A stretch of DNA of 64,000 nucleotides from Chanodichthys erythropterus (GCF_024489055.1 NC_090237.1:42106237-42170236); one strand, 5' to 3'. Counted from the stretch's first letter, positions 8,919 to 22,205 are shown. Translations and numbers: made by a program. Notes: generated by a model from the sequence alone, not told the origin.

Positions 8919-11619
8919 TGTAAACATGATTTCTGCTGCTTGTTAAATGAACTTCATTAAATCAGGACAGAATGTGCAGTAATTGTGTGCTTTAAGTGGA
9001 TTTACTCCATTAAAATGAGTTAAACACGTCAAACTGAAGTTGACTTCATCATTATTGGTGTTGAAGGAACTGAAACTGGGCAGTTCCCAGCATGCTTTGC
9101 TCTGGTCTGGATCTATCCCAGAATCTGAGGAGTTCATGTAGGAACTTGATTTAGGATCTTCTGGTCTCTAGTTGTGAATCTTAAAGCCTCCATCAGTTCG
9201 GTGATCGACTCTCAGGTCTGTTACCAAGAGCAGCTGCTGTGAAGAAACGCTCCAGATTCAAATGGAGGATCAAAACAGCTTTAATGAAGTTTGATCAAAG
9301 CCTGGCACTGTATTTCACCAGTCTGTCTGCATAACATCATTGAATCAATTATTGCATTGGTGGGAACGAACTAATGCCGTCCCAATTGACTGATCGACTG
9401 TCTCTTTCCTGTTCACGCACTTAGAGGAACTGAATCACAATTTTTAGCATTATCTCTGAGCGGCGGGGCTTTTTGACTTTCTCAGTTTGTGTAAATCTAC
9501 TGAGGGTTCAGGGAATTTATTTTGTTCCACATTAATTTCACACATGTCTGGTACAAATATGTGGCTTTGTTTCATTAATACAGTGTATACTTTCTTCTTT
9601 ATTTACTCCAAAAGAAGGGAAGTGAAATGTGACAACATGCCCCATATGACAGCTAAAACTGTTATCTGATTTAATTAAAAAATATACATGACAAACTAAA
9701 ATATTGTCATTAAAAGACAATTATTTTTTTCATATAAAATATATATATTTTTTTAGAAATTCAAAAGTAAATAATTGTGTGTTTGACAGTGAACACTCTC
9801 ACAGAAGACGAGATAAATAGACGAGATGCTGTAAATGTCTTGAAATAATGTTTTCTGGATGTTCAGGTTCTTCCTCTCAGTCTTTATTCACCTTTTTCCA
9901 TGGTTTCTCAGCAGAAATTAATAAAAGTTGATTACGCCAGTTGTATCGTAACTGTATAGTATAGCGGGACACATTGTAACGCAGAACGAACCCTATCTGG
10001 ATTATAAACCTAGTCAGTGTCTTCTGATAGTTAGTGAAGCATTAAAGAACGAGCAGATTGGAGATTAAAATAATATCAGATTTGTCTCATTTTACATAAG
10101 CTTATTTTTCATCGATATTTTTTGTTCAGCGATATCTCACAATTCTGAATTTTGGTGCATTTTTTTTCTCTGTATTTTGTCTATATGGCTACTAGTAAAT
10201 AAGTTTGTTCATGCTAGCGTGTGTGGAAGTATTTAAACCACGTGTGTTACAACCCCGCATTACATGATTAACGAACAACAAAGCCTCACTTTCTTTCCAG
10301 TCACGTGAATGCTTCACTTTGTGCATTGAATGTTTGAACTCAGACCACTACCAAGTTCAAAACCCTTTACTAACATTTTAAAAACATGTAGCGCCCCACT
10401 CCCTTAAAATTATGTGAAAGGGGCCCTGGATTCGTTTGTTGTTAGATCTCTCTAAATATTCTCTGATTATTATTAGCTTCGTTTCAATAAACCTTTTCTC
10501 TGCTTATTAACTGATTAAAATAACCACACTGTCTGTTAAATGAAATTGAACTTTGATTAGTTTACTTAAGGCAAATATAATAATATAACAGAATAAAATG
10601 TCAAGTTTTCCCCCTTACAGATGCACAATAGTCAAGTTTGCCCTCAAAATCAACAAATTACAAATATAACACTTTGTAGTTGTTCAATGTAATTAGTAAA
10701 GTTGGACAACAAATGCAAAAATGTCTCCAATATCCCTCAATATAATATAAAAGTGGTGCTTTATACTCCAGTCCAACTATTCACCCAAATTGGTTCAATC
10801 AAACATACAAAATAATATTCAGAAACTACTTTTCAATGTTCAAAATGGCCATAAACAAATTATGTAACCCGTTGCAGGCCTGATATGTTGCTGGGGTTCG
10901 TCGAGGCACAAAACAACTTGCCGCTTCGCTCAATGAGCAAATAAAACACCAGCGGTCTTACCAGCGCTAGTCCGCGCTAGCTCTTGTGTGACGCACTTTC
11001 TTCACGAGGGAATTACAGTCCGGGAAGAAGGGAATGCAGACCGAGGAACCTGTCCATCGATGCCAGAGGAACCACTGAGAAGTCCTGGTATCTCAGGGCG
11101 CTATCTGGGAAGTCTACAGTGAATTCAGTTAACAAAAGAGGCGATATGCGATGGTTTTCCACCATCGCGAGTCTCTCACGTGCTGATGAGTGCTGTTTCG
11201 TTAGAATCAGCCACGCAGCTGTGTTATCCGAAGATCCGAAGGGAAATTTCTATCCCTTCACCGCCAAACAACATTACACCAAACTTAAATCAGTTCTCTT
11301 TTGGACAACTGCCATAGAATGGTATTTTTAATATTTTAGTTAAACTTAGATGCTCAATCATACAGCCATCACCTCCTCTTCTCCGTCGTCCTTCTCTCTA
11401 CTTGTGCGTTCAACCAATCCCGTTGCACAACAACCGCTAAGACTTATAACAAATGAACATACATTTTTTCTTTTCAATCAAAATGAACTTATACATACAT
11501 ACAATTAGGGGAAAACAATCCATATGAAATAAAAATATAAAATAATAAAAATGATATATAGAAAATGCTGACAAACCAAATTAATTAAACTGCAACTGGG
11601 CTTCATACATAACAATATT
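8919..11619. other. Gene-poor intronic stretch
   Basis: No domain-bearing frame. A GC-richer patch at 10860-11430 contains a 115-codon open frame (10984-11331) with no recognisable domain. The patch, with tgtagcgcccc at 10387 and AT-rich flanks, could be an old LTR, but I cannot define both ends or a duplication. Confidence 0.4.
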
Positions 11620-12150
11620 CACTACCGTTCAAAAGTTTGGGGTCAGTAACATTTTTAATGTTTTATAAAGAAGTTTCGTCTGCTCACCAAGACTGCATTT
11701 ATTTAATTAAAAATACAGTAAAAACAGTAATATTGTGAATTATTATTACAATTTAAAATAACTGTTTTCTATTTGAAAATATTTGAAAATGTAATTTATT
11801 CCTGTGATCAAAGCTGAATTTTCAGCATCATTACTCCAGTCTTCAGTGTCACATGATCCTTCAGAAATCATTCTAATATGATGATTTGATGCTCAATAAA
11901 CATTTAATGTGTACAATTGTACAAAATATTTGTGTACAATATTTTTTTTCAGGATTATTTGATGAATAGAAAGTTCAAAAGAACAGTGTTTATCTGAAAT
12001 CTAATCTTTTGTAACATTATAAATGTCTTTACTGTCACTTTTGATTGATTTAATGCATCCTTGCTGAATAAAAGTATTCATTTCTTTAATTTCTTTTCAA
12101 AAAAATAAAAATAAAAATTCTTACTGACCCCAAACTTTTGAACGGTAGTG
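11620..12150. mobile_element. TIR MITE of the cactaccgttcaaaagtttgg family
   Basis: The left end cactaccgttcaaaagtttg and right end caaacttttgaacggtagtg are inverted repeats about 28 bp long (continuing into ggggtca). The right flank is TA. The interior is AT-rich and non-coding, with gaaggatcatgtgacactga-type segments. TA-flanked ends suggest a Tc1/mariner-mobilised element. Confidence 0.85.
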
Positions 12151-12550
12151 TATAATGCTACAGAAGCTTTGTATTTCAGATAAATGCTGTTCTTTTGAAC
12201 TTTCTATTCATCAAGGAATCCCGAAAAAAAAAGTACACAACTGTTTTCAACATTGAAAATAATCATAAATGTTTATTGAGCAGCAGATCATCATATTAGA
12301 ATGATTTCTGAAGGATCATGTGACACTGAAGACTGGAGTAATGATGCTGAAAATTCAGCTTTGATCACAGGAATAAATTACTTTGTCAAATATATTTAAA
12401 TAGTACACAGTTATTTTAAATTGTAATAATATTTCACAATATTACTGTTTTTTACTGTATTTTAAAATAAATAAATGTAGCCTTGGTGAGCAGACAAAAC
12501 TTCTTTTAAAAACATTAAAAATCTTTGTGGTTGCAAACTTTTGGACTGTA

Positions 12551-12554
<4 letters not shown>
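12151..12554. mobile_element. Half of a second MITE family fused to the first
   Basis: Ends in caaacttttggactgtactg, the terminus of the element at 29782-30713, but its own other end is missing and the sequence abuts the MITE at 11620-12150. The reverse complement of 11620-12554 aligns collinearly with the first part of 29782-30713. Confidence 0.8.

Positions 12555-12622
<68 letters not shown>
12553..12622. repeat. (TA)n microsatellite
   Basis: About 35 TA units with one interruption, directly at the MITE terminus. Confidence 0.95.
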
Positions 12623-12739
12623 GTATTAGAAAAGCTAATAGAACTAGATGTTTCAATCCCTTAAGTAGGAAACTCTTGATAGAAACAGTTAGTATGGAGT
12701 GAGGGAAAAACAAGAAAAAAAAAACGGAAGCAGGGTATG

Positions 12740-15700
12740 TGATTGGGGTCATCAGGTGGGCACCCTGCTTCATCAACGTTTTGTTGATTGAAGCCCACAA
12801 CGTTTCCAAAAGGCTCAACGGTGTACCCAGCGTCCCAGGTACACCCCCCTCAGTGCCATACCCTCTATCTCCCTGATGGGCTCTGCATGGCAGGGGCGTC
12901 CTTCTCCCTGAATCAGGCCTAAGCCTGACCGCATACCATCTGTCTCTACCTTGCTGCCCAAATAGGGTCCTTACGCTTGATCCAGAGCCAGTTACTGCTT
13001 TTTTCAGCAGCACTTGACAAGGACTTAATGGCCTGTTGGAACGAACGACCCTTCACCCCTATTTTCCTCATCAACCTGGTGGTAGATGTTGCAACAAATC
13101 CCCTACATCCCACCTCTACTGGGAAGATGCTGATCTTCCAGCCGTTAAGGGATGCTTCAGCTGCCAGATCTGAATATTTGTTCTTTTTCCTCTCATAAGC
13201 TTCTTCAGCCCCATCCTCCCATGGTACTGTTAATTCCACAACATATGCCTGCTTTGTTGTTTGAGACCACAGGACCATGTCTGGCTGGAGTGTTGTAGCC
13301 ACAATTTCTGGGGGTCAACTTCCAATTTCAACTTCCAATTTCCAATCCCGTGCTGACTGCAGGATGCTTGCATCCTTAGGTGTTGTACGATGCTCTTGAT
13401 GTTGGCCAGCTGGTATGAAATTTGTGAAATTGACCTGTCCTGCCAATGTTTGTGGGAGGTTGTTTATGGTGGTTCGCTTCTGTTCCAGTATTGACGCCAG
13501 CTCTTTAAGTACTTTGTTATGCCGCCAAGTATAGCGCCCTTGAGTGAGACTCGTAGTACACCCTGACAGAATGTGCCTTAGAGATGCAGGTACTTGACAC
13601 AGGGAACAGGCAGGGTCTTCTCCATACCACTCTTTAAGATTTTGAGGGGAGGGTAGCAGGTCGTATGTGGCTCTGATGTCACGCCAGCTGAGCTTTTTTT
13701 TCTCCAGGCCCTCCCAGTTGGTCCATCTCCCCTGCTTGGCCATTGAGACGGCTTTGGCATGTCGCTCTCCCTCCTCCTGTCTCCTAACTTCTTCTACTAC
13801 TAGCTGTCTCTTCTGCACTGATGTTGCTTTGTGCCACAGAGGAGTTTTTGGGATGAGTCCGAACCCTGCCCTCCCATGCTGTACTTGACCAACCACATCT
13901 CTGAATTGAAGCGCAGACTTTGCACTCAGAACAGCTTCTGATGGGTTCCACTTCCTTCCTGCTACCACCCGAGGGGCCGCTGTTCGAATAACTGCATCCT
14001 CTGATTCAGTTAGGGTCATGACGAGCCTTGCTTTAGTGCATTTGAACTCTTCCACGAGCCCTGTGATTGGTAACTTCAACTTGCCATGCCCATAAAGTCC
14101 AACAGAACTTAAACAACGTAGAATTCCAAGCCACTGCTTCAGCCTTATGCTTATCAGCCGTTCCAACTTTTCAACCTTGGTGATGGGGATTTCATACACC
14201 GTCAAAGGCCACAAGAGTCTTGGGAGTATGCCAAACTGAAAGCACCACACCTTGAGTTTTCCTGGCAACAATGTCTTATTGATGCGCTCCATATACATAC
14301 TGGTATCATTCTTTAGTTGTTCAAACTGCTCGATGTCTTTGAGCTTCGCATCATACCATCTCCCCAAGCTCTTTACTGGCATTTCTGAGACAGTTGGGAC
14401 AGGTGATCCGCCGACATGAAATCTTTGGTCTGTGACTTGGCCTTTCACGATGGAGATGCTTCTGCACTTTAACTTCATCCTCGCCCATTTTATATTTTGA
14501 TTACGTTTTTCCAGCAGTCTCTTGGTGCAGGGGACCGTTGTTGTGAGTGTTGTTAAATCGTCCATATAGGCTCGAATTGGTGGTAACCTCTGATTACATT
14601 GTAGCCTCTCTCCTCCCACGACCCATTTTGAGGCTCTGATAATGATCTCCATTGCCATCGTGAAGGCCAATGGGGAGATGGTGCACCCCGCCATGATGCC
14701 CTCCTCCAGCGATTGCCAATCTGTGGTGAAGTCTGATGTTGTAATACAAAACTGTAGATCCTGGAAGTAGTGTTTCAATAGATTTGATATTTTAGTCGGC
14801 ACTTGGAAGAAATCAAAGGCAGCCCACAAAAATGAATGAGGGGCAGATCAAGGAACAAGACGTGAAGATCTTTCCCCTCTTTCTTTGCAGTCTGGATTTG
14901 ATGCCATATAATGCTGTTATGTTCAAGGCATCTCGAAAAGCCTGCAATACCAGCCTTTTGGATTGATGTGTCAATGTAGTGATTTTGTTTTAAATACAGT
15001 GTTAGGCGTTGTGCCAACACCCTGAAAAAGATCTTACCTTCAATGTTCAGAAGGTTTATCTGGCGGAACTGTTCAATGGTGGCTCTTCGCCAGGCTTTCG
15101 GGATGATTTGCTTGTTCCAGGCCACTTTCATGTTTTCCCAAGGATTTTCAAAACATCTGGAGCATCCTTGTAGACACTATACGGTTCACCATTAGGGCCT
15201 GGTGCAGATGCCGATCTTGCCTTCTTTACAGCCTGTTTCACCACGCTCAGCTTGGGAGGGCTGACTTCAAACTGATATTGGAGGGATGTCATTGGGGACA
15301 ACGATCGTTTCATCTTTTTTTCCATCAGTATAGGTGGTTCTCAAATACTCTTCTACTTGGTCTTTTGATGTTTTTAAGAAACCACTCTTCTCCTTTGTGA
15401 ATATGCCTTTCACAAATTTAAAAGGGTCTTTGTAGAAATCAGTTCTGGCTTTTTCTTTCTTCTTCCAGCGCATTCGTAGGCTTTCTGCTCGGCGGAGTTT
15501 TGAGAGCCTGTGCTTTAGATCCTCTTGAAGGAAGCCTTTCTTCTGCTGTAGCATTTCTCCACAACTTTCTTAGCCGTCGCCTCTCTTTCACAAGTTGTAT
15601 TTCTTGCAGCCGACGGGACATGGCGGCAGAAAGCATGTCTTTCTTCCTAACTTGCTCCTTCACTCCATATTTCTCCTCTCCGTAACTGTAGATAAGGTCA

Positions 15701-16430
15701 CCCATCTTCTCCAACTTCTTTTCGGCTGATCCTTTGATGCTACTTAGGATAAGGCTTAACTCTGTATTGATGGTTTCCCACTCCTTGCTGTTAGACTCTG
15801 GCCATTTCACCAACGGCTTACGTCCTTGCATGTTTTCTTTTTTGCGGTGGGCTGGTTGTTGTCTTGGACTGGTGATTCTGCCTGATGCTTCCTCCTCGTT
15901 CCCTGGGGTGCTGATTCTCTGCGGACTGTGGGTTTCTTCCTGCCGCTGAGTTTCATCCGACTGATTTAACCTTCTTCCTGACAGAATCCAGTCAATGCGG
16001 GACCCTGGGTTGGTGGTTTTCAGACATTTCTTCCATCCTTGATGTACCTTAAGACCATGGGTTGATGTTACTTTCTCCCATCCACACACGCAAGTCTGAA
16101 GAACATGTCCAGCTGCTGGTTTCTCAAGAGTTTTACTACTTCTTTCATTCAATGTCGTATCCATTCCATGGGTCTTTACCGGGAGGTCAGTCAGTGAGTC
16201 TTCTTGCACCCCTGCTCTCGCAGACTCTAGGGGTATTCTTCTTTTTGAACTTTTTGTAGCCAGATAAGGTGGCTCTTGTGCCCTAATAGGGTGACGGAGC
16301 CTGCTGCTATGGGTCTATTTCCTCCTGTCAGCTGTCTCTCCACGCTGTCACACGGTCTTTCCCTTGTCGTCAGCTGCGCTTTCACAGCAGTCACTGGGTT
16401 TTCTTCCAGAAGATCAGAACTCATTTAGCT
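12740..16430 (-). pseudogene. Decayed REL-endonuclease non-LTR retrotransposon (R2/NeSL/HERO type)
   Basis: Fragments of one polyprotein lie in order on the minus strand. An N-terminal zinc finger (CVCGWEKVTSTHGLKVHQGW, about 16110-16040) is followed by a Lys/Arg-rich region (15439-16209), the start of RT (14775-15325), and the RT core to C-terminal knuckle (13315-14829, YMDD at residues 88-91, CX2CX7HX4C near residue 410). The restriction-like endonuclease follows (12946-13302) with PD-X14-ELT. This order and the C-terminal PD-ELT nuclease define REL-endonuclease LINEs, which copy RNA by target-primed reverse transcription. It is dead. At least four frame changes lie between 14.8 and 16.2 kb, a small deletion removes the residues after the LFLDL of RT motif A near 14830, and a single in-frame TGA (13315-13317) precedes the nuclease. 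Clade naming is from memory of motifs. Confidence 0.85.
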
Positions 16431-17375
16431 TTGTCAGGCTTTTATTTGTGCTTAACGGATTAAACAGCGGAGCTGCGCACTCAGGTTTATGGCTGCTGTA
16501 AATGTCACCTGACACAAGATGGCGCTGTTTTCAACACTCTTGATGCTCTGAAACTTTTCCTGAAACATTCAGAGAAAAGCTTCAAAGATTTAAGAGCTTA
16601 TTTCTCCATCCCTACTCTAGTTTAGGCCTTTTGCAAATGTTTCAATCAAGTTTATCTGTTTTAGAGAGCGTTTAAACATGTTAACTTGTTTTGTTAAATC
16701 TGTAATGTCATTTTTTATGTGTGGAAAAAGCGACGAAACTAAACTATCCAATCAGATGCATCCAGCCATGCACACACATACACACTTTTGACTTTACAAC
16801 ACATGAACACACACCTTTATTTATTCTCATTCTCTCTTAATTTGTCATGAGTGTACGCAGATAGATTTTAATAATCAACTTAAAAAATAAAAACGGCATT
16901 AATTAGCGCCTCTCAGTGCGTACAGCTGCAGGCGCCACTGCATCATGTGACCCACTGCATCATGTGACCCTTACAAAGCTGGATGTTGGTATTCAGATAC
17001 TCAGATGTTCATCCACAAATCTTTTCATCATTTATTATTTAAAGCGTTATTAAAGTGAAAACCATTATAATAATTTAACACCACAGTGTGTGTTACTGGT
17101 TCACAGGGAGTGTGTTTCTATAAACACATTTTGATTTCAGTTTTTTTCTTCTGATGATTTAAGGCGAGTAATTAGAAACCTTTATTTCTTCAAATATGAA
17201 TCAAGTGCTGATTCAGCTGTAAAGACTATAAAGTCATTACTTAAATCAATGTTAGTTTAATGTGTTCAATAAGAGTGTAAGGGGTCAAAGTTCATCATGC
17301 TGAATTCAACCATAAAGCATCATAAAGCACAACTGTGTCATTCAGATCAGTTCAGTTCAGTTCAGTGTGAAATCA
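16431..17375. other. Non-coding stretch
   Basis: No gene seen. An 18-bp direct duplication (ccactgcatcatgtgacc) lies near 16936-16971, and tcagttcagttcag near 17345. Confidence 0.55.
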
Positions 17376-18430
17376 TAGCCTGGATGCCAGCCGAACTTAG
17401 CCCCGCCCACAACATTTTGAGGTCGGGGAGTTCGGTCTGGACTCAATCCGTAGAGGAGTAATTATGCCCGAACAGAAACTGTTCGGACCAATCACATTGT
17501 CAGGGCGATGATTGACAGATTATCACCAGAAACGTAATCAGCCACGTCATCAAAGAGCACTTGGGGAGTTTGATTGACAAGCCATCTAACCAATCAGAAC
17601 GCTGCATCCGCCATTTTGTCCGACAAAGCAGTCAGGAGTTAGAAGATTAACATCGGTGGAGTTAAACTTGAAAAATTGTGCATATTGACGTCTTTCCGCA
17701 TTTGAAACAACATTCATTCTCATCTTCATTCATGTTTATTTGATGCTATAAATGGACTCGTAGGAAGAGATGATCGGTTCACGAGCCTCTTGGTCACAAC
17801 ACATTAAAGAGCCACAAAACGTTTTTTATTGTTTGAATTTTTTTAATAACTACACAGTTTGAAAGCTGGGACTTTGTTTATCATAAGTAACCTGCTCTGT
17901 CTTGTCTGTCGATGTGTTGTCAGTTTCCGCTTTGCTCCGCGATGTATTTTCCACTCTGTGTGGCGTGACAGCGCCACGGCTTGTCGGACAAAGCAACAGT
18001 AACTAAGGGGGGCGGGTCTTTGCAAAAGGTCAATTAGTTTACAACAATGATGGCTGTTGAAGAACTGAGATGTGTAGATTCCGCCATCGCGTCCGTTATA
18101 GAAGATATCGACAGCGCATTAATTTTAAAAGAGGAACAGAGGACCGCGATCAAGGCATTTGTCGATGGGAAAGATGTCTTTGCCGTCCTTCCTACGGGAT
18201 TCGGCAAAAGTTTGATTTATCAGCTGGCCCCGATGGTCGCTAAGAAGAGTTCTGTTGACAACTATGCGTCGCTCAACATACATCACTTACTCTGTAGCTC
18301 TGATTGGTTGTAGGTCTATCCAATTGAGGTCTTTCCTGGATCGGTTGAAATACGCCCCCATAATCAAAGCCCACTGGAGCAGTATCAGACTCATATTCTG
18401 ACTACAATTGAGTATGACCATGTCAGGCTA
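17376..18430 (+). mobile_element. TIR transposon with 9-bp TSD carrying a RecQ-like helicase start
   Basis: The 9-bp direct repeat gtgaaatca lies at 17367-17375 and 18431-18439. The element begins tagcctg and ends caggcta. It contains a GC-rich leader with CCAAT motifs, then an ATG at 18047 opening a helicase-like frame that stops at 18313, then a non-coding tail. A 9-bp duplication fits MULE- or Merlin-like elements, but no transposase is left. Part of the interior (about 17640-18035) recurs at 32075-32515. It looks like an internally deleted derivative of a longer helicase-bearing element. Confidence 0.8.
18047..18313 (+). pseudogene. N-terminal fragment of a RecQ-like SF2 helicase
   Basis: An 88-codon frame begins MMAVEELRCV and contains LKEEQRTAIKAFVDGKDVFA followed by VLPTGFGKSLIYQLAP. 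This is the Q-motif-like entry and Walker A (motif I, GFGKS) of RecQ-family ATP-dependent DNA helicases. After about residue 66 similarity stops and the frame runs into element tail sequence, ending at TAG. Motifs Ia to VI (including the DEAH box), RQC and HRDC are absent, so it cannot be an active helicase. The upstream CCAAT motifs and CpG-rich leader may be the original promoter. It may be a captured host gene or the native helicase of an unassigned transposon family. Confidence 0.7.
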
Positions 18431-18439
18431 GTGAAATCA

Positions 18440-19754
18440 CTGAATGATCCTCAAAGTTCATCAATGATCAGCTTCATTCAGCTGTGAGCAGCTCTACAGA
18501 AAGAAACTGTGTCATCATTCAGCTCAGTTCAGAGTTCATTCAGTTCAAGATCAGGACTGATGGAGTTATCAATCAAACCTGAATAAGCTCTTATGAAGCG
18601 TCACTGATATCACTCAGATCAATATAAGAGTCTTTTAAACTCCAGCCGAGCTCAAGATCACAGTGGCATTGAGAAAAAGATGTTCTGATGCTGGTTTAAG
18701 AGTCAAAAGTGATGCTGAAGATGTTCCTGAAACTCAACTATAGTGAGAAATCTCTCAAAGCCTCCTAAAGAGTGTGTGTGTTACTGCCCCCTAGAGGAAC
18801 ATGATGAAGCTGATCTGACTGAGACTGATACTCAAACATTAATACATTCATACAGTGTTCAATCTCATCTTCACAGGGAGTGTCTTGATACTTGCACCTG
18901 AAAGATCCTCTACATTCATATATTTATGTCGTTTGTAATTCAGGATTAACCCTAAACCATGTGACGTGAGTGACACAAACATTTGAGAGGCTGTGGGGAG
19001 AGGCAGGGGAAGTTTGGCTCTCATTTCTCGGTTTCATGTTGAAAGTTGTGAATATTTAGATATATTGACTTTGTTCATAAATGTGTTCATCTTACGGGCA
19101 GCATTTAAAACAGCATGAAGTGTGAAATCTACTGACCTTCTGATAAAAGTTGATATATTTCACATATTTACCATATCTGGAGGGGACTTACATGTTTAAA
19201 AGCTGTTGTTGAGTGTTATCTTATTACGTTTATGTTGAAGTTTCATGAATTTAAAATGATTAGCCTGTAAATGTTTGTTTCACCCGCGTCACGTTGCCCG
19301 TTTGGGGTATAAATCAGCTGAAAACACAACACTTGTTTGGCAATGCGTGTCACAACATTATAGCCAGATTTATTCTCTCATAACTTTAAACATTGAACAA
19401 TAAGTATAATGCCTATTTATGAATATATTGTGTAATATCTAATACGCAAGTTTCTAGGCCCTATAAATGATCAATATGAGCAAAACTTTGCTGAAAAACT
19501 TGTTGTTCATGTAGTGATATGAACTCAAGTATTGTTGATCATTAATATTATTAGTTATCATTTGTTAAATATGGTTCTTGTGTTAAATGAATATGAAAAT
19601 ATATTTGTATATAGTGCTGTGCAATGATGCCAAACATCACTTAGACCTGCAGACGCTGGCGGGTGACGCTAGAGGGCGATCGAGAGCCGCAGGACAGGAG
19701 CTTCATTTACTGATGAAGAAGTCACTGAATAACTCATTCCTTGCTCTGTTTGTG
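18440..19754. other. Non-coding stretch
   Basis: AT-rich sequence with no recognised gene or paired termini. Confidence 0.5.
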
Positions 19755-20338
19755 GGTGCTTCTCAATTCTTATTTGTGCATCCTCGTTTCCTTTCCTTGC
19801 TTCCTTTCCTCGCGTCTTAGCTCCACCCCTCCAGGATGCGAGGGAAGGATGCAAGGAAAAGACGAGAGGACGGAGGAATTGAATCAAGTGAAATGATATA
19901 TCCTCGCTCTCTTTAGCGTCACTTCAAAGCGTCATCAGCTGCACTCCAGGGATCTATCCATATGTTATTAAAGTTTGGTTATTTAAAAAAATATAATAAA
20001 TATTAATAAAGCAAGATGCCTAGTTGAAATATATGAGATATAAAGTTTATTTAATCTGTAAAAGTAAAGCATACATTTAAATTATTGTGACATAAGAAGG
20101 GGGAGGAGAATTTATGTGTGCGTCAGGTTTCTCGACGAGAAAGACTTCCTCAAAGGATGCAGCTGTGTATCCTCGCTCATGACTCCTCAGGAAGCCTCCT
20201 CACTCCTCGATCCTCACCTCCTTGCGGTGCAATTAGAGAATTGAGATGTCCTTCAAGATGGCTGAGCTCGATCGTTTTCTGGGTCATAGGATGGAGGACG
20301 GAGGAGCGAGGAGACGAGGAGGGATATTGAGAAGCACC
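19755..20338. mobile_element. 584-bp MITE, copy A (ggtgcttctcaat ends)
   Basis: The ends ggtgcttctcaat and attgagaagcacc are inverted. The sub-terminal regions are CT/GA-rich (cctcgtttcc, gaggagacgagg). The interior includes gcgtcacttcaaagcgtcat. A second copy in opposite orientation, split by a gypsy element, lies at 46492-52286. No coding capacity; I find no convincing TSD. Confidence 0.85.
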
Positions 20339-21005
20339 AGTGCCCAAGGAAGTCGACCGGAAGTTGAAGTCTGCCGCGTGCCGCCATCTTGTAGCAGAAC
20401 TTCACTTGCGTTAGCATCCCCATCGACTCCCATTCATTTTGGCGTCACTTTGACAGCGAATAACTTTACATCGGAGGCGTTTAAAGACTCCATTTGTCCA
20501 TTATTTATTTCTAAAGATACACCACAATGTATAAAGGGCTCCATTACCTTCTATGTTACATTATGGCCCCGTAGAAACAGTTTTTGTAAAAATAGGCTAA
20601 CGATTGCGTCATAACCACTCGACTCTCTGTCGCACAGTAGAGAAATTACCGTACAGACAGGAGGAGAAGCTCGCAGACAATCGGGGAGATTATCTTAATA
20701 TGGCGTACTGGCGTTACATTTTAAAATACTATACAAACTAATTAATCAGAATACTTACTCCTGCTCACTCACGCCAAAGAACTCCCCGCTCAAGCTCGCC
20801 GTCTCTGCAAGATTAACGATGGCAGTTTGCACGCACAGCTACTAGAAGATTTACATCTGTCAGACAGGTTGCTGACGTCATCAAGCTTAGTTTGAGTCTG
20901 CGCGTCAGAAAACGGAAGTGCTAAAAATCGCTAAAAATGGGCTTCACTTGACTCAATTGAGTTCCAATGGGGTCGCTGTGTCCATTTCTTTTACTGTCTA
21001 TGGTT
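20339..21005. repeat. Probable interspersed repeat
   Basis: A CpG-richer segment ending with tccatttcttttactgtcta, a phrase I associate with abundant cyprinid repeats. No paired termini and no gene. Identification is from memory. Confidence 0.35.
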
Positions 21006-21159
21006 TTTACAGGTAAGATGAGAGATGTGGCATCACAGTGTCTGTTTATACGATAGTTATATGTCTTAGTTTGATGAACTTGCATATTAAATCGATAAAT
21101 TTAGCTCCATCAGTGGTTGAGATGCGGTCATGAGGCATTACGACATAATAGCGAGCTTA

Positions 21160-22061
21160 AAGGGTCATGAAACCCCAGAACACATTTTGAGATGTGAACA
21201 GATATGTATAGGCTGCACATCATTGAAAACACTAAAGCTACTCATTAATTTCATTTATAATTTGAAATTAGTTATTTTTGCATTTTTCAGAGTGATTTCT
21301 GTCTTCCGGTTTGAAAAGCAAAGTCGGAGCAACGTCACAAAATCTGACGTCATCGCGTGCTACCGGAGTTACGAGATTTTCGGTTTGAGTTTTTTTTTCG
21401 AGTTTGAGTTCAGCTCTCTGTGCTCTTCCTTCGTCCCCTGCGATGTAACCGCTGATAGGCCTGTATAAATGTGTCTGTGTGGACATAATATTGCTGTAAC
21501 CTACAGACTATGGTGTGATTATACACCTGTTAGCTCACCTGTTCACACTAACATTCTCTGGTTTTCCAGTTGGTGACAAATTAGAAAAAAAAAAAGATGT
21601 GAAATAAATTAATAAGCGATAATAATTATAATAAAACACTATAATTTTATTCATTTAGTTAAAAGAATCATTAAATGCAGTATTCATGGTCAATTATAGG
21701 CGGTTTTGTAGTTCGCCCTCTCCTGATTGGTGCATTTCACACAAATGCAAAGTTTGATTCGTCAGTTCTTGTTAGCCCCGCCCAGGATGTAATGGTAGAT
21801 TTGTGGAATCAAAATGTAAAAATTGTAAAGTAAATATCAATCAGTCGATGCTTTGAAAGCCTAATTTGGATATATTTGGATATGTACTACTGCTGCAAGA
21901 AACCAAGCAATGAAACCGCACAGTTCTCATAACGCACAATAACAGAGACTATTATGATGTTTACCCAGAAGCCCCGTCGTCTCAGAGTAATACTGCAGAA
22001 GGACATGCAAAGGCAAGTACAAACATTAGTGTAGCAGCTACAGAAACTGTACTGTTACATA

Positions 22062-22118
<57 letters not shown>

Positions 22119-22205
22119 AATTCACACAAAAATGGTTATTTACATACACCTGATACAGACGCCTTATTTATGAGTGTTTTCCCCGTTAATTGTAGTGTGA
22201 CATCA
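21160..22205. repeat. Partial repeat (taaagggtcatgaaacccc end) and (TA)n tract
   Basis: A left end resembling a common fish repeat lies at 21160, with no matching right end. A (TA)n tract of about 55 bp lies at 22057-22115. No gene is seen. Confidence 0.4.

Noticed and set aside
12462..13013. 183-codon frame on the minus strand
   Set aside because: It is the LINE 3' tail read through a (TA)n tract and a MITE end.
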